Under the pieces are notes generated by a model, which saw only the letters and a list, made by a program, of their open reading frames with translations, made no database searches and had not been told where the DNA came from. This document shows, piece by piece, positions 43,301-55,148 of a stretch of DNA of 64,000 bases (the stretch's first letter is position 1; every line of letters starts with the position of its first letter). The stretch covers positions 62,001 through 126,000 of the forward strand of contig JADNRV010000070.1 in assembly GCA_015499995.1 (NCBI GenBank). The letters are read 5' to 3'. The position numbers and the translations under genes are program-made. The DNA comes from Flammula alnicola (taxonomy: Eukaryota; Basidiomycota; Agaricomycetes; Agaricales; Strophariaceae).

Positions 43301-46042
43301 TGATCGATTTCGGGTCCCACAGCGTCGCAGTCCATATCTTCGCGGCCTCTTCAGGTTTGTCTGCGGTTTTCGTATATGGAGAATTCTGTTCGTGTATGAG
43401 CCCAAGGGTATGGCCTATCTCGTGGTAGACTACACTCCTCTCGTCGTCTTTGTCATCTTGGTTTGTAAACTCCTCCGCAGGTACATCGGTCGCGGAAAAC
43501 CATAAAGTCGTGTTAACAGTTCCACGACAAGTCGGATCAGTTCTTTGCTCAGGCGTTAGTTTTCGCTTGGCGATTTTGCTCCAGGAGCGTAGATTCGGCG
43601 TAGCGGTTTGTTGAAAGTAGATGCAGACCAAAGCAGAATCAGCGTAGTTCGTAGGAACCCAGTCGAAGTGGAGATTGACTCGCGCCTCGTAGTCACGAAA
43701 AACTGCTTCGACAAGGTCCCTGCGATGTTGTGAAGGGTAATTTTTTCCATCTTGGTCCCACATAATGGTGATAGTTTGTTGTGGAGTCCAAAGCTCGTCA
43801 GACTTCGTGGCAACCGCTCTCAGAGCACCCGTTCCTTCAGAGTCATATCCAGGGTACACGTCCTCTGCACCGCATCGGCCAATACCATCGTCCACGGGTT
43901 CTGCTGCACTCCGAGCGGCGACGACGCTGGTTAAAGCATTAAATAGCGCCTGACGGTAGGCATCGAGACAATCGGAAAATTGATGTGTACCTTCCACGCT
44001 AAATGCATCGTCCCGAAGTCTCAGAAGGTTGTCCGAACTCGCCTGAAGACCCAAGACCGTTATATCATGTTCCAAGTTATCACAAATATGGCCTCGTGGA
44101 TAAGGGTAGATAGCCTAATAGATCATATGGTCGCAGCATGAGCAAGTTATACGATATGAAAACAAGGAAATCTCACCCCGAGGAATGCGTAATCAAGCCC
44201 TGAAGGCTCAGGGTTGATTCCCGTCATCCCAGGCAACTTCTTCAAGGCCTGGCAAGGATACAGCATGACGGATTTGGGATCCCATTGTGTCGCAATCCAC
44301 ATTTTTGCGGCATCTGAAGGCGTGTTTGTCGTTTCTGTGTAAGGAGAAGTATGTTCGTGTCTGAGCCCAAGGATATGTCCAATCTCGTGGAAAACCGTGT
44401 GTTGCTCCACGGTCTGGTGATAAAGTGATTGGGACACTTCCTCGAGTACCTGGAATCTGTTAAAAAATAACCCCGTTTGAGGGGGTGCACCTGGGGCGTC
44501 TATTGGGCTGCGCACTTCTGCGCCAATTCTGCTCCAACTTGCGCTCGTCGGGTCGTCGTCAACTTGAAAATAGATGCGGACCATCGCTTGCTCATTCTTG
44601 GGAACCCACTGGAAGCGGATATTCGCTCGCTCCTGGTAGGCGACAAACACGTCCTCGATAATGTCTTTGCGATGACGTGTAGCTATTGCGTTGCCTTGCT
44701 CCCATGCATAGGTGATCGTGGCGCCTGGAGTCCAAAGGTCACTGTACCTTGTCGCGACCGCTCTCGAAGCAGCTGTAGAGCCAGCACCAAAGAAGTCCTC
44801 TGTACGACATGCGATAATATCCGAGTTAATGACTTCATCATCCGCAGGTTTCGCTGCAAAGGAAGGTGGTTTTTCTCTAGCGGCTCGGATATCTATGCAC
44901 CAGCGAGTGAATTCGAAACGGATTTCGTTGATGCTTTGGTCACGGTAGAGGTTCATCAACGTCGTCTTGGGGTCGCCATCCACGCCGGCGACGTCCAGGG
45001 CGTTTTCGAATTGCTGAAGGCCAGGAATATCATTCTTCGTATCTGATTCGTCGAAAAATGGATAGTTAATGGTCATAAATGCCTTGTCGAGTGCTGATAA
45101 TTCGTTGTTGGGTTTAACTTCGATGCCCTGATTGTTCATTTCTGCGGGCATAAAATACCTACAATCATAGCGTCAGAAACAAAGGCTATAGGAATCGAAC
45201 CAAAAGCACCGACATCATGATGGACTTCAAATCAATATCCGAGTAATTGCTAAGCTCTTGATCGTTGTAGACCGAAAGTATTTGGTCTCGAACTTCTTGT
45301 TCTGACCAACCCTGGGTCCTTTCGTAGAATTGGAGGACAGCTGTGAGCGCTGTTAATCGACGAAAAGACGATAGAAAGGGAGTACATGCCTGATTCTTTG
45401 AGAGTAATTTTATTTCCACGCAGAGGGGACTGATGCTCGTGCATCAAGCCAAGAGTGTGGCCGAACTCGTGCAGGATCACAGCTCGCTCGTCAGCAGATA
45501 TGGCATCGTTGTCTCCGCTGACCCACCCCAAGTTCATAGTCGCCCTGCTAACATCGATCTTGGAAACTTCGTTGCCGACATAGGACCAGGAGCCATCATA
45601 AGGCTTGAACGTAATACGAATGTTCGAAGCAGCAAGGTTGTCCGTTAAAGCAAAGCTGATGTTCGCATAGTTCGACCATTCCAAAACAACGCGGGTGACT
45701 TTACTTTGCTGGTTCTGTTGGTAAACGGTCAAGGGGGCGCGATCCAGAAATGCATAATGCAATTGCTGTAATTCTTCCTTAGCCTTATGATCTCTGTATA
45801 GTGAGTGAATCACGACATACCGCATGATTTGGCCACAAGCGATCAGTGCGTGTGACGACAGCTTTCATGGCTTGGTAAGCAGGATTTACGGCTGCCATCC
45901 TCACGAGGCGTGCGCCATCCGTATCGATGACCGCTTCGGCGCAAGCCGCCTGGTACCATGAAGGTTGAGGATTATCATCACCAGTACTGGTTGGGTTATC
46001 GGCGACGGTCTTGTTCGTATCTGACGTTGTCGTAGTCGCCAT
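40352..46042 (-). CDS. Giant protein: three tandem metzincin proteases plus long C-terminal region
   Basis: Eight exons join with every phase consistent (introns 45766-45820, 45341-45389, 45159-45213, 44115-44176, 43123-43178, 40760-40815, 40514-40564) to give 1768 aa. Each protease domain has the metzincin zinc signature and a Met-turn: HEFGHTLGLMHE at 173 with SIMMY, HEIGHILGLRHE at 499 with SVMLY, and HEIGHTLGLIHE at 800 with SIMLY. All zinc ligands are intact. Domains 2 and 3 are each followed by a related linker of about 60 aa (LGL-AS---LL-LRD-AF ... YRQ ... AL-SV-AAR). Residues 882-1768 have coiled-coil-like heptads (about 1310-1470) and a beta-rich end (VDVEVGFRATLVTVDRGGWF, DGCIIRIPGPQILGYILQFT). 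The start MATTTTSD shows no signal peptide, so it is probably cytosolic. Intron 2 is of GC-AG type. Single domains of this kind occur in Agaricomycetes; the fusion is my inference from the joined frames. Confidence 0.78.
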
Positions 46043-46660
46043 TGAGAAATATGTTGGATATATGAAAATTGACGAGCATAGCAATATGAGAATCTAACAC
46101 TTTTTATGCAAGAGTTGAAAGGCTATAGGGACTCGAACTTGCGCTGTTAGAGCGCTTGGACTCGTCCAGAGCATTGTTGGACGAGCTTCAGTGACTTTAG
46201 GTTCAAAATGTTAGTTAGAACAACACGTCAGCGAATGTATTCCGTACCAGACTTCAACATGACCTCGAAAAGTCCAGACTGATGTTGGAAGGCTGGCGCA
46301 GACATTTCTGCCAAGCCTGCTGTCACGCTCTGCCATAATCCATCCTCGAGGCAGAGAAGTGCATTGTGGCATAGCTGTCATCCATGACTAGAAATAATGG
46401 TATGCGGTAGAGGCGAGCGCGGTCTGGCCTATTGGACATTCAAAGGGGTTGGAAGAAAGTTTACATGAGGACCGTTGCAAGGAACAACACCACAAGAATT
46501 TTAAGAGCCGTTGGTAAGTATGGCCCGTTTGACGAAAATGTGGGCATTTCTACGGGGCGCAAATTTCGATTCAAGTTTGATTGATGCCAGCAGAGGATGC
46601 CTCGGATCGTGTCGCAAAAGCGCGAGAGTCACAAACCATGTGCCTCGTTCGTGTTACTTT
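46043..46660. other. Intergenic, promoter of the triple-metzincin gene
   Basis: Contains a tRNA T-arm-like word (46118-46137) and a short perfect hairpin (CTCGTCCA / TGGACGAG, about 46160-46185). No gene is recognisable. Confidence 0.45.
46118..46137 (-). repeat. tRNA T-arm-like (B-box-like) word, copy 1
   Basis: The minus strand reads GTTCGAGTCCCTATAGCC, resembling the T-loop and acceptor end of a tRNA. A near copy (GGTTCGATTCCTATAGCC) lies at 45181-45201 inside intron 3 of the gene. Neither folds into a tRNA, so these look like fossils of a tRNA-derived element or chance. Confidence 0.25.
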
Positions 46661-46664
46661 GTGG

Positions 46665-48700
46665 GCCGCATCATGATCAAGGTTGCATGTCGTTATATAT
46701 GTACTGTAGCTTCACAGATATAATTGTAGGTTCACGGCCCTGGTGGTCTACCTATTGATTCATTGCGCGGACTATGTGGTTGAGGAGAAATTATTCGTGA
46801 TTTTTTCCGTCACTTCTAAGTTTGCAACCATGGACAGCTTGATCGCAACTCTCATGCACTATAACGGAGCCTACGGTCAACGACATGATACCCTCGAGTA
46901 GCTCTAATCTATCTGTCAAGAGCCATGGGAGTCGACCATCGTCTAGCCTTTCAAGACCCGCTTCAAGGAATACTTCTCGTCCTTCGTCCAGCACAACCCC
47001 AAGACCAGCATCCAGCTTGTCGATACGTCCAGCATCGAGTGCATCGACGCGTCCACAGTCGCGATTTTCTCAACGACCGCACTCAAGGCATGCAAGATCA
47101 CGCTTGATACCCATATGCCAGACCTTGGTTTCGCAAATTACTGGCTTGAACGAAGAAGGCACCGAAAAGGACGTCGACAGCGAGGAATTTCGAGAGCTGG
47201 TGGAGTATGCTGTGAAGAATTTGGAGACTTCGACTATCAACAAGGCTGCTGCAAGTGTGGACTTGAGTGTCATTGATCGGCAGATAAGTGGGTAGGTACC
47301 TCTTCGTGTTTCGTGTTCCAGCAAACCTCATTGTCACCTCATGTAGGCATGCTCTCAAGGCTCGAATTAACTCCAGAGACGCCCTCGGAGAAGCTTTAGA
47401 ATCTGCTTATAAGAAGCTGAAGCTCCACCTCGAAGAGCGAGAGGCTGATCTCGACCAGGACATCAAAGTAAGGTGACATTTGTTGTACCTCACTAAATGT
47501 CCTCAGCATGTTTTCCAGGCATCGCGCATCCCAGATCATCTACAGCTTCTGGTTAGTTCAGGTCTTTTATCATAAATTACACTGCTAATCTACATAAGTT
47601 AGCTTGCTCTCAGCGAATCGCCTTCAGATGGTACAGTCGAAATGGCAAAGACGTACCTCGAAACGGTCACAAATCCACCACCTCCCCCTCCAACACTTAC
47701 CTGGGCAGATATCCTCGCGGAAGAGCCATTTGAAGGAGAACACTGGGAAGGTGTATATGGGCTTCCTCCTGGGAGTGTGCGGCTCACAACTCAAAGGACA
47801 GAGCTGAAAGAGACGAATGGGACAGCACGCCTTCGCTTTCCCCGCTCAACTCGGATGACCTAATTCTCGACGACGAAGATGATTCGCTTTCCTCTGCCGG
47901 CTACGAGGAGCCTGCATCTCCGATTTCTGAACGTGCAGCTACCCCACCCGAACCAGCGAACCTCCCATATACCTACAAACATAGAAAGCAATTCGAAGAG
48001 TTGCGCGCGAAGCAGTACTGGAGAGACGATTGGCATACTGACGCTTCTCTTGTATCACGATTCGACATAGGTGATCCATCGACACTAGGTTTGTGGATAT
48101 ATGCACTATTATATATTGTTTTTAATAAATCACGTCGTTCTAGGACCTAATCTCTCGCGGATTCTTGCTCGAGCGAGTGGATTCCAAGATGCTCAGCGAT
48201 GTTGCAGCCAGATGTCAGTTGGTCAGCTTTCCTTTTCAAATGCCAAGGAATTTATTGACAAAGTTTCTATTTCTTACTTTAACCAGCGCTATATTGACGA
48301 AGATGATATGGTCCGCGAGATCCTCATGACGTTGCAAGGGAACAGAAACATCGTATTGGCTTGGAAGGGCCATGCATACACAGTAAGCTCTTGTCGTGGA
48401 TTACTAACCCGTAAAAATACGAATTAATATGTCCGACAAAGATGACGCCAACTACACCAAGATTGGTTCATCTGAGCCTGGCTTCCCAAGAATCCATTAT
48501 CTCATCGTTGGCCAAAACCGCAACAACCGCAGAACAACTACGTCGATTCGCAGCGCCCGTTTTTGCACGCTCTATATCCAGACAACATACCAACAATAAG
48601 GCATCCTCCACGCGGACATGTGAAGCATTTGCTGATGCTGTCAGTGAAGCCATTCTCTCAGCGCTAAAGGCAAGGCAACCATTTACGGCTTTGCCGAACA
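46665..48700 (+). pseudogene. Truncated copy B of a gamma-tubulin complex component (GCP5-like)
   Basis: This is the longer of two related copies. The reading opens MIPSSSSNLSVKSHGSRPSS at 46885; an earlier ATG at 46830 (MDSLIATLMHYNGAYGQRHD) runs out of frame. Exons then give RSRLIPICQTLVSQITGLNE, VDLSVIDRQISG, ARINSRDALGEALESAYKKL, SRIPDHLQLLLALSE, HWEGVYGLPPGS, DSTPSLSPLNSDDLILDDED, QFEELRAKQYWRDDWHTDAS, LGPNLSRILARASGFQDAQR, YIDEDDMVREILMTLQGNRN and TPRLVHLSLASQESIISSLA. There is an apparent frameshift between PPGS and DSTPSL near 47765-47785. After SEAILSAL (about 48660) the sequence is unrelated and the GRIP tubulin-binding domains are missing. In intact genes the product belongs to the gamma-tubulin ring complex. 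Identity as GCP5 is inferred from motifs. Confidence 0.6.
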
Positions 48701-48907
48701 AATCCCGCTTTCGGAAATTTTGTCTAAAAATAAAAACTACTTTCTCATCACGAGACTGTCGGGCTTGCATGATATTTCTTCCCTCTACATTGACGACTGA
48801 TAATGTTCTACTTTCAAAACGGTCGACCAACGGCTAATACCTGGTTCTTCGCAGATTTGCATTTCCCGGTGGGCCGATCGCGCTCGCAATCTAGTTTAGG
48901 TTCGGAG

Positions 48908-48955
48908 CTCACCTTCTGCAATATGTTCATTATAGTCCTTCATAATCTCTCGTAA
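48908..48955 (-). pseudogene. Exon-end fragment of the membrane-protein gene at 49317-50817
   Basis: The complement reads REIMKDYNEHIAEG followed by a GTGAGC donor, matching RKIMRDYNEHIAKG and its GTAAGT donor in the adjacent gene. Similarity does not extend further by eye. It appears to be a leftover of a second copy of that gene, about 1.5 kb from the intact one. Confidence 0.55.
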
Positions 48956-49316
48956 TGAATGAGATGCGCAAGAGTCGATGCTTTTGGTGGACGAAAAAAG
49001 CCAGGAGTCTTCTGCAGCAGTCGACGGCGACTCGCGAGAACGTGCGAGTGTGTTACATGGTTCAAACATCGGTCAACTTGAATACGGAGTCGATGATCTC
49101 GACTTCAGGGTACTAGTGGTTGATAGGTGATAGTTGGGTTTTGTTTTCTAGTTTCCTTTCTCTCTCACGCTGTACCTGCTAGATGTCAATGTTTTCATGC
49201 TTGCCTTGCTTTGCTGCAATACCCATTCACATATTCTGTATCCCATAGAAACAAGTGTCCGAAATTTTGATTCATTGGATGGCTAGCAAATCACTATTGA
49301 AGGACTAACTTGAAGA

Positions 49317-50817
49317 CTAACTACAAGTGGGGATAACGGAAGTCCATTCAATGGACTGGTAGGCAGGTGGCGGCAGGGCACGGAGAGAAAGGAAGGCCTC
49401 GGTGAGCAGGAAGATGCGAGCGATGACATAGAGAGGCAGGCCAAGCACGATTGGAATGAGGACAGGGAAGGTTACCCACAACCACCCGGGTCCATATTCA
49501 ACAAAGATGGCAAGAAGGGCCAACCCAGTAGGCTCGGCGGTGATGACGAGGGCGGAGATGCGCCAGAGAAGCTGCTCTGTCCGCGACGGAAAGTCCAATG
49601 ACCATGCGATCAGGTGCATCGACCCAAACAAAATGCCAATTGCAAGTGACGCAAATCCCACTACATTGTCATCGAATTCTTCTGCATAGAACATCGGAAC
49701 ACGCAGTGCTCCATCTGGCATCTTTTTATCGTCAATCATCTTGTTGAGAGGGCGAAGCACCCACTGAACAAGTCGCAATGGCGAAAGATACCAGAGCCAG
49801 TTCGTCAATGATTCTTCAGTGACAATGTCTTCAAAGTCTTCCTTCAGCTTTCTTCGCAGCCAGCCCACTTTTTGCATCATCGCCTCTGTCTCCGACCCTA
49901 CAGTATCCGCATCGCCAGCATCATCCCCCTCAGTCCCGACTTTCTTCTCCTCGATGCATACAGCCACCCCTACATTCTGCGGTTTGTTCCACCATAGTCC
50001 GTATATAATCGCATTCAGCACAGCGAAAGCAAATGTGATGACCTCGAGCTCCGTCAAGGGGAGCTTCTCCGCCCATCGCGCTGTGCATTGCATAATGAAC
50101 CATGTCGTTTGAAGGACGACAATCCCTTTCGAGATACAGTCACCCTTGCTTCGATCCTTGATCTCGACTTCGGTAATCGTTGGTTTGTCGATGGCCTTGT
50201 TCGTGATTAGGTTCTTCAAGCCCTCGTAATCGAGCGTCCGTGCTGGCCTTCCCCCCTTGCAGAGCAGGAAACCGCCCATCTGGACAAAGAACCCGTGTGT
50301 AATCGTCCACGGCCGTACTGTTTCTGGCCTTTGCTCCACCACAGGTGGTCCTTTAAACCACTCCCTCACACTCTTAAATATTGAACCTGTTGGTGGTGTT
50401 GCTGTCCAGCTGTAAGTCTTTGTTGGTTCCATTCTTACAATCATGAAACTTACCTTTCGCGATATGCTCATTATAGTCCCTCATAATCTTTCTTGCCCCA
50501 AAATACTGCCTCATCGCCCACCAAGCCATGAACTCAGGCGCAATCATCGCATAAAACATGGTTACGACTCGGCGCTTAAAGCATGTCCAGCCTGAATCCC
50601 TTGGGCCTGGGACATTCGGATGCACAGCGGACCAGGTGCACGCGAATATCGTTGCGACGCAGCTCCAGAATATATCCCACACGGTTCGGCTATTGACGCA
50701 TCCTTCGCCTGTGTCACGAAGCACGTTGAACGTCGATTCGACCCTTGGAGTCTCCAGCGATGAAACGGGGCCATGTAGAGTGCGGATATAAATGAGAATG
50801 AGGAATAAGATGAGCAT
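49317..50817 (-). CDS. Lineage-specific multi-pass membrane protein (CTWSAVHPN type)
   Basis: Two exons. The start MLILFLILIYIRTLHGPVSS looks like a signal peptide or first membrane helix. Then TVWDIFWSCVATIFACTWSA, VHPNVPGP, a helix MFYAMIAPEFMAWWAMRQYF, and GARKIMRDYNEHIAKG. An intron with donor GTAAGTTT and acceptor CCAACAG (about 65 bp) is needed to keep frame into SIFKSVREWFKG. Exon 2 has WTITHGFFVQMGGFLL, LPLTELEVITFAFAVLNAII and YGLWWNKPQNV, and several hydrophobic segments toward the C-terminus. The motif CTW-(A/S)VHPN(V/I)PGP with the -APE--- helix marks a family found in many Agaricomycete genomes with no known function. The length is about 478 aa. Confidence 0.75.
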
Positions 50818-51221
50818 TAGAGCGTAGTTGAGGGCATGAAGATGTGCTCGTTTTGTGTGAATTTAAATCGATGGTACATTTGTTCTGATATCTTGGTTCC
50901 CCGCGGCCGTGTCTGGAGTGGCTGTGTTTCTATCATTAGCCGAGGTCAGTTTCTGAGGAATCAGGTCCAGGTCGTTCAATAACCTCCCGAGTCCCTAGTC
51001 TCACGACAGACCAATAATAGATGACAGTCATCTATATAACCGAGTCCCTACAGAGGTATGTAGGTATAAAAAAGAGGAGAGATCTTACTCATTCCATATT
51101 TGAATATTGAATATTGAATCCTCATCCAAGGTGAAGAACGAACGCAGCTTGATATATTGAAATCCCACTATCGAAGATGCAAACATAAGTTTGATTAATG
51201 CAGTATGATTCCGTCGGCTTT
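50818..51221. other. Intergenic, no gene seen
   Basis: Gap upstream of the membrane-protein gene and downstream of the long unknown gene. AT-rich near 51080-51180; nothing else is seen. Confidence 0.5.
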
Positions 51222-54200
51222 CTAATCCTCGTTGTCTTCCACACCACCGTTTCCAATCACCCGTACACCAACTACTTCTCCCTCGCTATCCTCCACTACA
51301 TGAACAGAAAATGTACCGTCTCCTCCTGTATAGGACGAAATACCACCAGGAATATGGTATCTTCCATCTTCCGACCCAGACAATATCAGCATTTGAAGGA
51401 ACGCTTCGCGCATGCCATCATCGCTTCGTCCAGTCAACTGGACCATTGGCTCTTGTCCCAATATTCCACGGGCAATGATACCCGCCATACCGCCATCAAC
51501 TGATATCGAGCGTCCTTCAGGCTCCCAAGAAAGGTTTGGCGAGAGAGGCCCATCTTCGTCGTTGCGTGTCTGGGAAAAGGAAGAAGCAGGTGCAGTCAGG
51601 TCGATATGCCCCGGCCTGAGCCATCGAACCCAGATCAGGAAGTCATCCGCGCCTTCAGACGCGTCTCGGTATCCACTCTCCCAGATTCCACGCTTGCAGT
51701 TTTCGATGGTCACCGAGCCAGGAGAGCCAGGAGGATGCAACGTCAACTCTCCGACGACGATGGCGCAGTCGCCTCCAATGCCGATTTCAAAGAGCGATGG
51801 CGCAGCAGCGAGGATGTTCGAGAAGCGTTTGCGCTTGCGGAGAAGCTCCTCCTTCGCCGCCACCGCATCTTCGGAGGGGGGACTTGCCACCGGCAGCTCG
51901 ACGAGGCCCATCCAATCAAATTTGGCTACTTTGCGGAGGGCGGGGTAGTCATTCGGAAGGTTCTGCGGAGAGAGAGCGACGGACGTCTGCGAGTCGTCGA
52001 ACTGGAATGTACGACAAAGCTCCCCAATGCCTTGGTCCGAGAACTCGAATGTCTTAATGATCTTGGCTTCGAGATCAAGGCCCCACACAAAAGCAAGGTA
52101 TACAGGATCCATCTCCAGCTCCGTCTTGCGCCGCTTGCTCTGCGGTAATCTCGGTTGAGGCCTCTGAGTCTCCTCGGGATCAGCAGCTTGGTATAACACC
52201 GTCCGTCCAAGTAACGACCGCGCTTGGTCGGAGCTTAGAGGGAACGCGAGCTTAGCTTGTAGCAAGGTAGACGGGACGCGAAGACGACGAAGGAGCATGG
52301 AGCCTTTGACAATGACGGAAAAATCGATAGGGAGGAGCAAGGTTTGAGCAATGAGCGGAGGATACGTCGAATGCGCTGTCAAGTCGACTCCGTCTCCCAT
52401 GAACTGCAAAGATGACAATTCCTGCCATGGTCCTTCTGCGGTTGGTGTCTTGACCCAGTTGGTGGGGGGCCGGGGTGCCGTCGCTGGATATTGGCGTCGA
52501 GAAACTGGTAGCAGGCGAAACGGAGGGTCTGCGTCTTTGAGGTCCTGAAGCCCGTCGTGGCGATTGTATGAGATCATAGTGCTGCCGTGCAAGATGTCTT
52601 CCACACTTCCTTGAGTAAACCAGTTCTTTCCGACACGCATCGTGATCCCAGCGTCTTCACTGGGTGCGGAATCACGGACGACGCGCAAGTCGAAGTCAGA
52701 TATGGGGAAGAAAGGATGCCTATGCTTGGCGTTCGCCTCGTCTACAAATCGAAGGAGAAGCGATTGGATGGGTTCTCTTGGACTTGCTTCAAGAGTCAGT
52801 TCTGCCCACCTCCCACGGTCGGTATGCGTGCTGTAAGGTGCGTTTTCTATCGGTGATACGTCTCGAAAGGTTACTCGAACATCAGAGGCGTCTGTCGAGG
52901 CGGAATAGAAAGAAGGTCTGAGGACCGGGTTTGATGAATTCATGGCATCCTTCAACTTTGCGCCCGTTGTGTGCATGCCACGCTGGAGCTCTTCTTGCTC
53001 TGGCAAGTTAAGCTTGGAGAGACTCGCTGCAGTTTCAAAGAAGGCAACTTGGATAGCCGCACACTGTCGTGTCATATGCAGTTAGAAAACAAACTCCGCT
53101 AACATAAGGTGCCCACACGACTTACAGTTATCAACTCCGTTGTTTCTGGCATCGTTTCGAAAAAATTGAGGGTCTTTTGAATTAACTGACGAAACGTTAA
53201 GTTGTCGGTATATAGACGTTTAAAGAGTAGTTCTTCTCACCTCGAGGTCGCGATTTCGGCAGGCGAGTTTTATGGCTTCTATGTGCTCTAGGATCTGAGT
53301 CCTCGAAAATTCTGGTAACGTTTTGGGATCGACCGCAGCAGAAGCTCTTATCGCGAAACTAGAGGCAGCGGCCGCGCTGAGGGAGTCCGAGTTGGTAAGC
53401 ATTGCATGTACGATTTTGAGATGGTCAAAGTGGGGTATGTAATGTGCATGGAGTAGTTTTAGTAACGTTTCGATGACAGAGGAGTTCTCGTTAACCTATG
53501 TACCGTCAACTTGGGATCGTTCAAAAATAAAACGAACTTACTTCATGTGATGCTTCTATAAGTCCAAGGGTCTTTCGAAAATTATCCCTGTACCACTAAA
53601 ATAGATGAGGGTCAAGTTATAAGAGAAGACGGCGATTTTCGCTTACAGTTAAATCATGGGAGCCTGGGTCGAGGACGTGTCTTTCCAGCTCAGTTAACCA
53701 CTCCGTGACCAACCCACGATGGTCTGAACTGCTGAAAGTGCGTCAATATGACTGGCAAAGATTAGCTTGGATTTATTCTGATTGCACCTATTGCCTGCAT
53801 GTAATTCTTTCAGAAGGACCTTGTATATTTTCTTCTGGAGCGCATTGCAACGCTCCGACAACGGAACAATGTCGAGGTTTGCGACTCCGGGATGCGCCCC
53901 AACGTACTCTAGAACTGAGAGCATTTCTCTGACTAGATTTTTGTACGGCTGTTCAAAGCGTTCAGAGGGCTGTGGAAAGTCGAGTCCAAAGGAAACGTAC
54001 CCCTGTGATGTACTTTCCAGATATTTCTTCAGACTGTTCCCACACAAGCAACGGTTCGTTGCCATTAGAAATATCCTGCTCGAAAAGAAACAATGCTTTA
54101 GCTTATAGCCTACTAACGAATGTATGGTTTATCGCACCTCCTCCGTCAATTCCTTCAGAGGGTTTCTTGGCAACAGCGCCATCTTGAGTGCCTTGTACGC

Positions 54201-54296
54201 ATCGTCGAGTTGCTTATTCGTTGCTGGAGGTTCCCAGACATACAACTCTCGAGGTGGACGTTCCCGACGGGAAACTTTGGTGGACCCGCGAGGCAT
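51222..54296 (-). CDS. Long multi-exon protein, function not recognised
   Basis: The start MPRGSTKVSRRERPPRELYV (54296) leads through about seven exons: DISNGNEPLLVWEQSEEISG, PYKNLVREMLSVLEYVGAHP, LSERCNALQKKIYKVLLKEL, GLVTEWLTELERHVLDPGSH and others. A large last exon of roughly 600 codons (51222-53072) ends GNGGVEDNED. The first third is alpha-helical, without known repeats. The large exon holds beta-rich segments such as LLLPIDFSVIVKGSMLLRRL and SLFEIGIGGDCAIVVGELTL, with a nuclear-type basic cluster (QSKRRKTELE). No signal peptide, membrane helix or enzyme motif is apparent. Splices in the region 53070-54120 are approximate. A structural or DNA-associated nuclear role is possible but unsupported. 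Confidence 0.6.
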
Positions 54297-55148
54297 AGCA
54301 AAAGAGTGGGTGTCTCGCTCAAAAGCGAGCGCGATGCATCTTTATTTAAACGCGATGGAAAGAAGCATTCCCCATGCAGCCACTCTTCTTATCCCAGGAC
54401 ATTTACGACAATAAGCAGTAATTTTTAGAACAGTCGACTGGCGGGACTTCTTGGGTGGAAGAGGATGGTCAGATGGTCTCATTCGGAGAAAGTTGTCGTC
54501 CATATTGGAAATTGTTCTCTTCTCCGTCGCTTGTTTGTTTGTATTAAGTACGTATCCGCCAACTGTGTGAGTTCCCGCCGGCCGTCCAGTCATGATTTTG
54601 TCGTTGTTTTGTCGTGTCCAAAACTGTAAAGATAATAATGTGATGAATTTCGTAAATTTTCGTGTATCTATACTACTTCAAATCTACCGAGATGCAGAAC
54701 CATTTGAGGATATACCCATTTTGTATTTGTTTGTCCGGGCCTTTTTCAGAGCTGCGCTCACAATTATTTTCAGCTCTCTCATATGATTAGAGTCATATTC
54801 GTCAACATCGAGCTCCATCATTACTGTCACTAAGATGTCACCGCGGGATCGTTATCGTTGGTTCTCCCAGTGTCGAATTCCTGTTCTGTTTGTCTCTTGC
54901 TCTTTGCTGTCGTTGACCACTGCTAGCCTAGGCTTGCTTCGTCCGTTTTCCATCTCCATTCGGCACTCGTCACTTCATCTCTCGCCACCGAAATTCATCC
55001 ATATCCCTCAATTACCTCGTTACCATTCCTGAGGCCACTCAACATGTTTCGCGTTGACGCTCAAAAAAGGTCAGGTAAAAAAGATACATTTGTTGTTCCC
55101 AATTGATAAATTCATCCCGTCGATCCCTCGGCAGCATTCCCAAAAGAA
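54297..55148. other. Intergenic, no gene seen
   Basis: Between the start of the long unknown gene and the 3' end of the chitinase gene. Short frames (54592-54786, 54835-55032) lack support; the latter is Ser/Leu-rich with no domain. Confidence 0.45.

Noticed and set aside
43177..46042. Reading the metzincin domains as two or three separate genes
   Set aside because: Clean introns join each domain to the next with the correct phase, and no start codon with a suitable context or stop codon lies between them.
46118..46185. tRNA gene upstream of the giant gene
   Set aside because: A T-loop-like word and a hairpin are present, but the T stem does not pair and no cloverleaf can be drawn.
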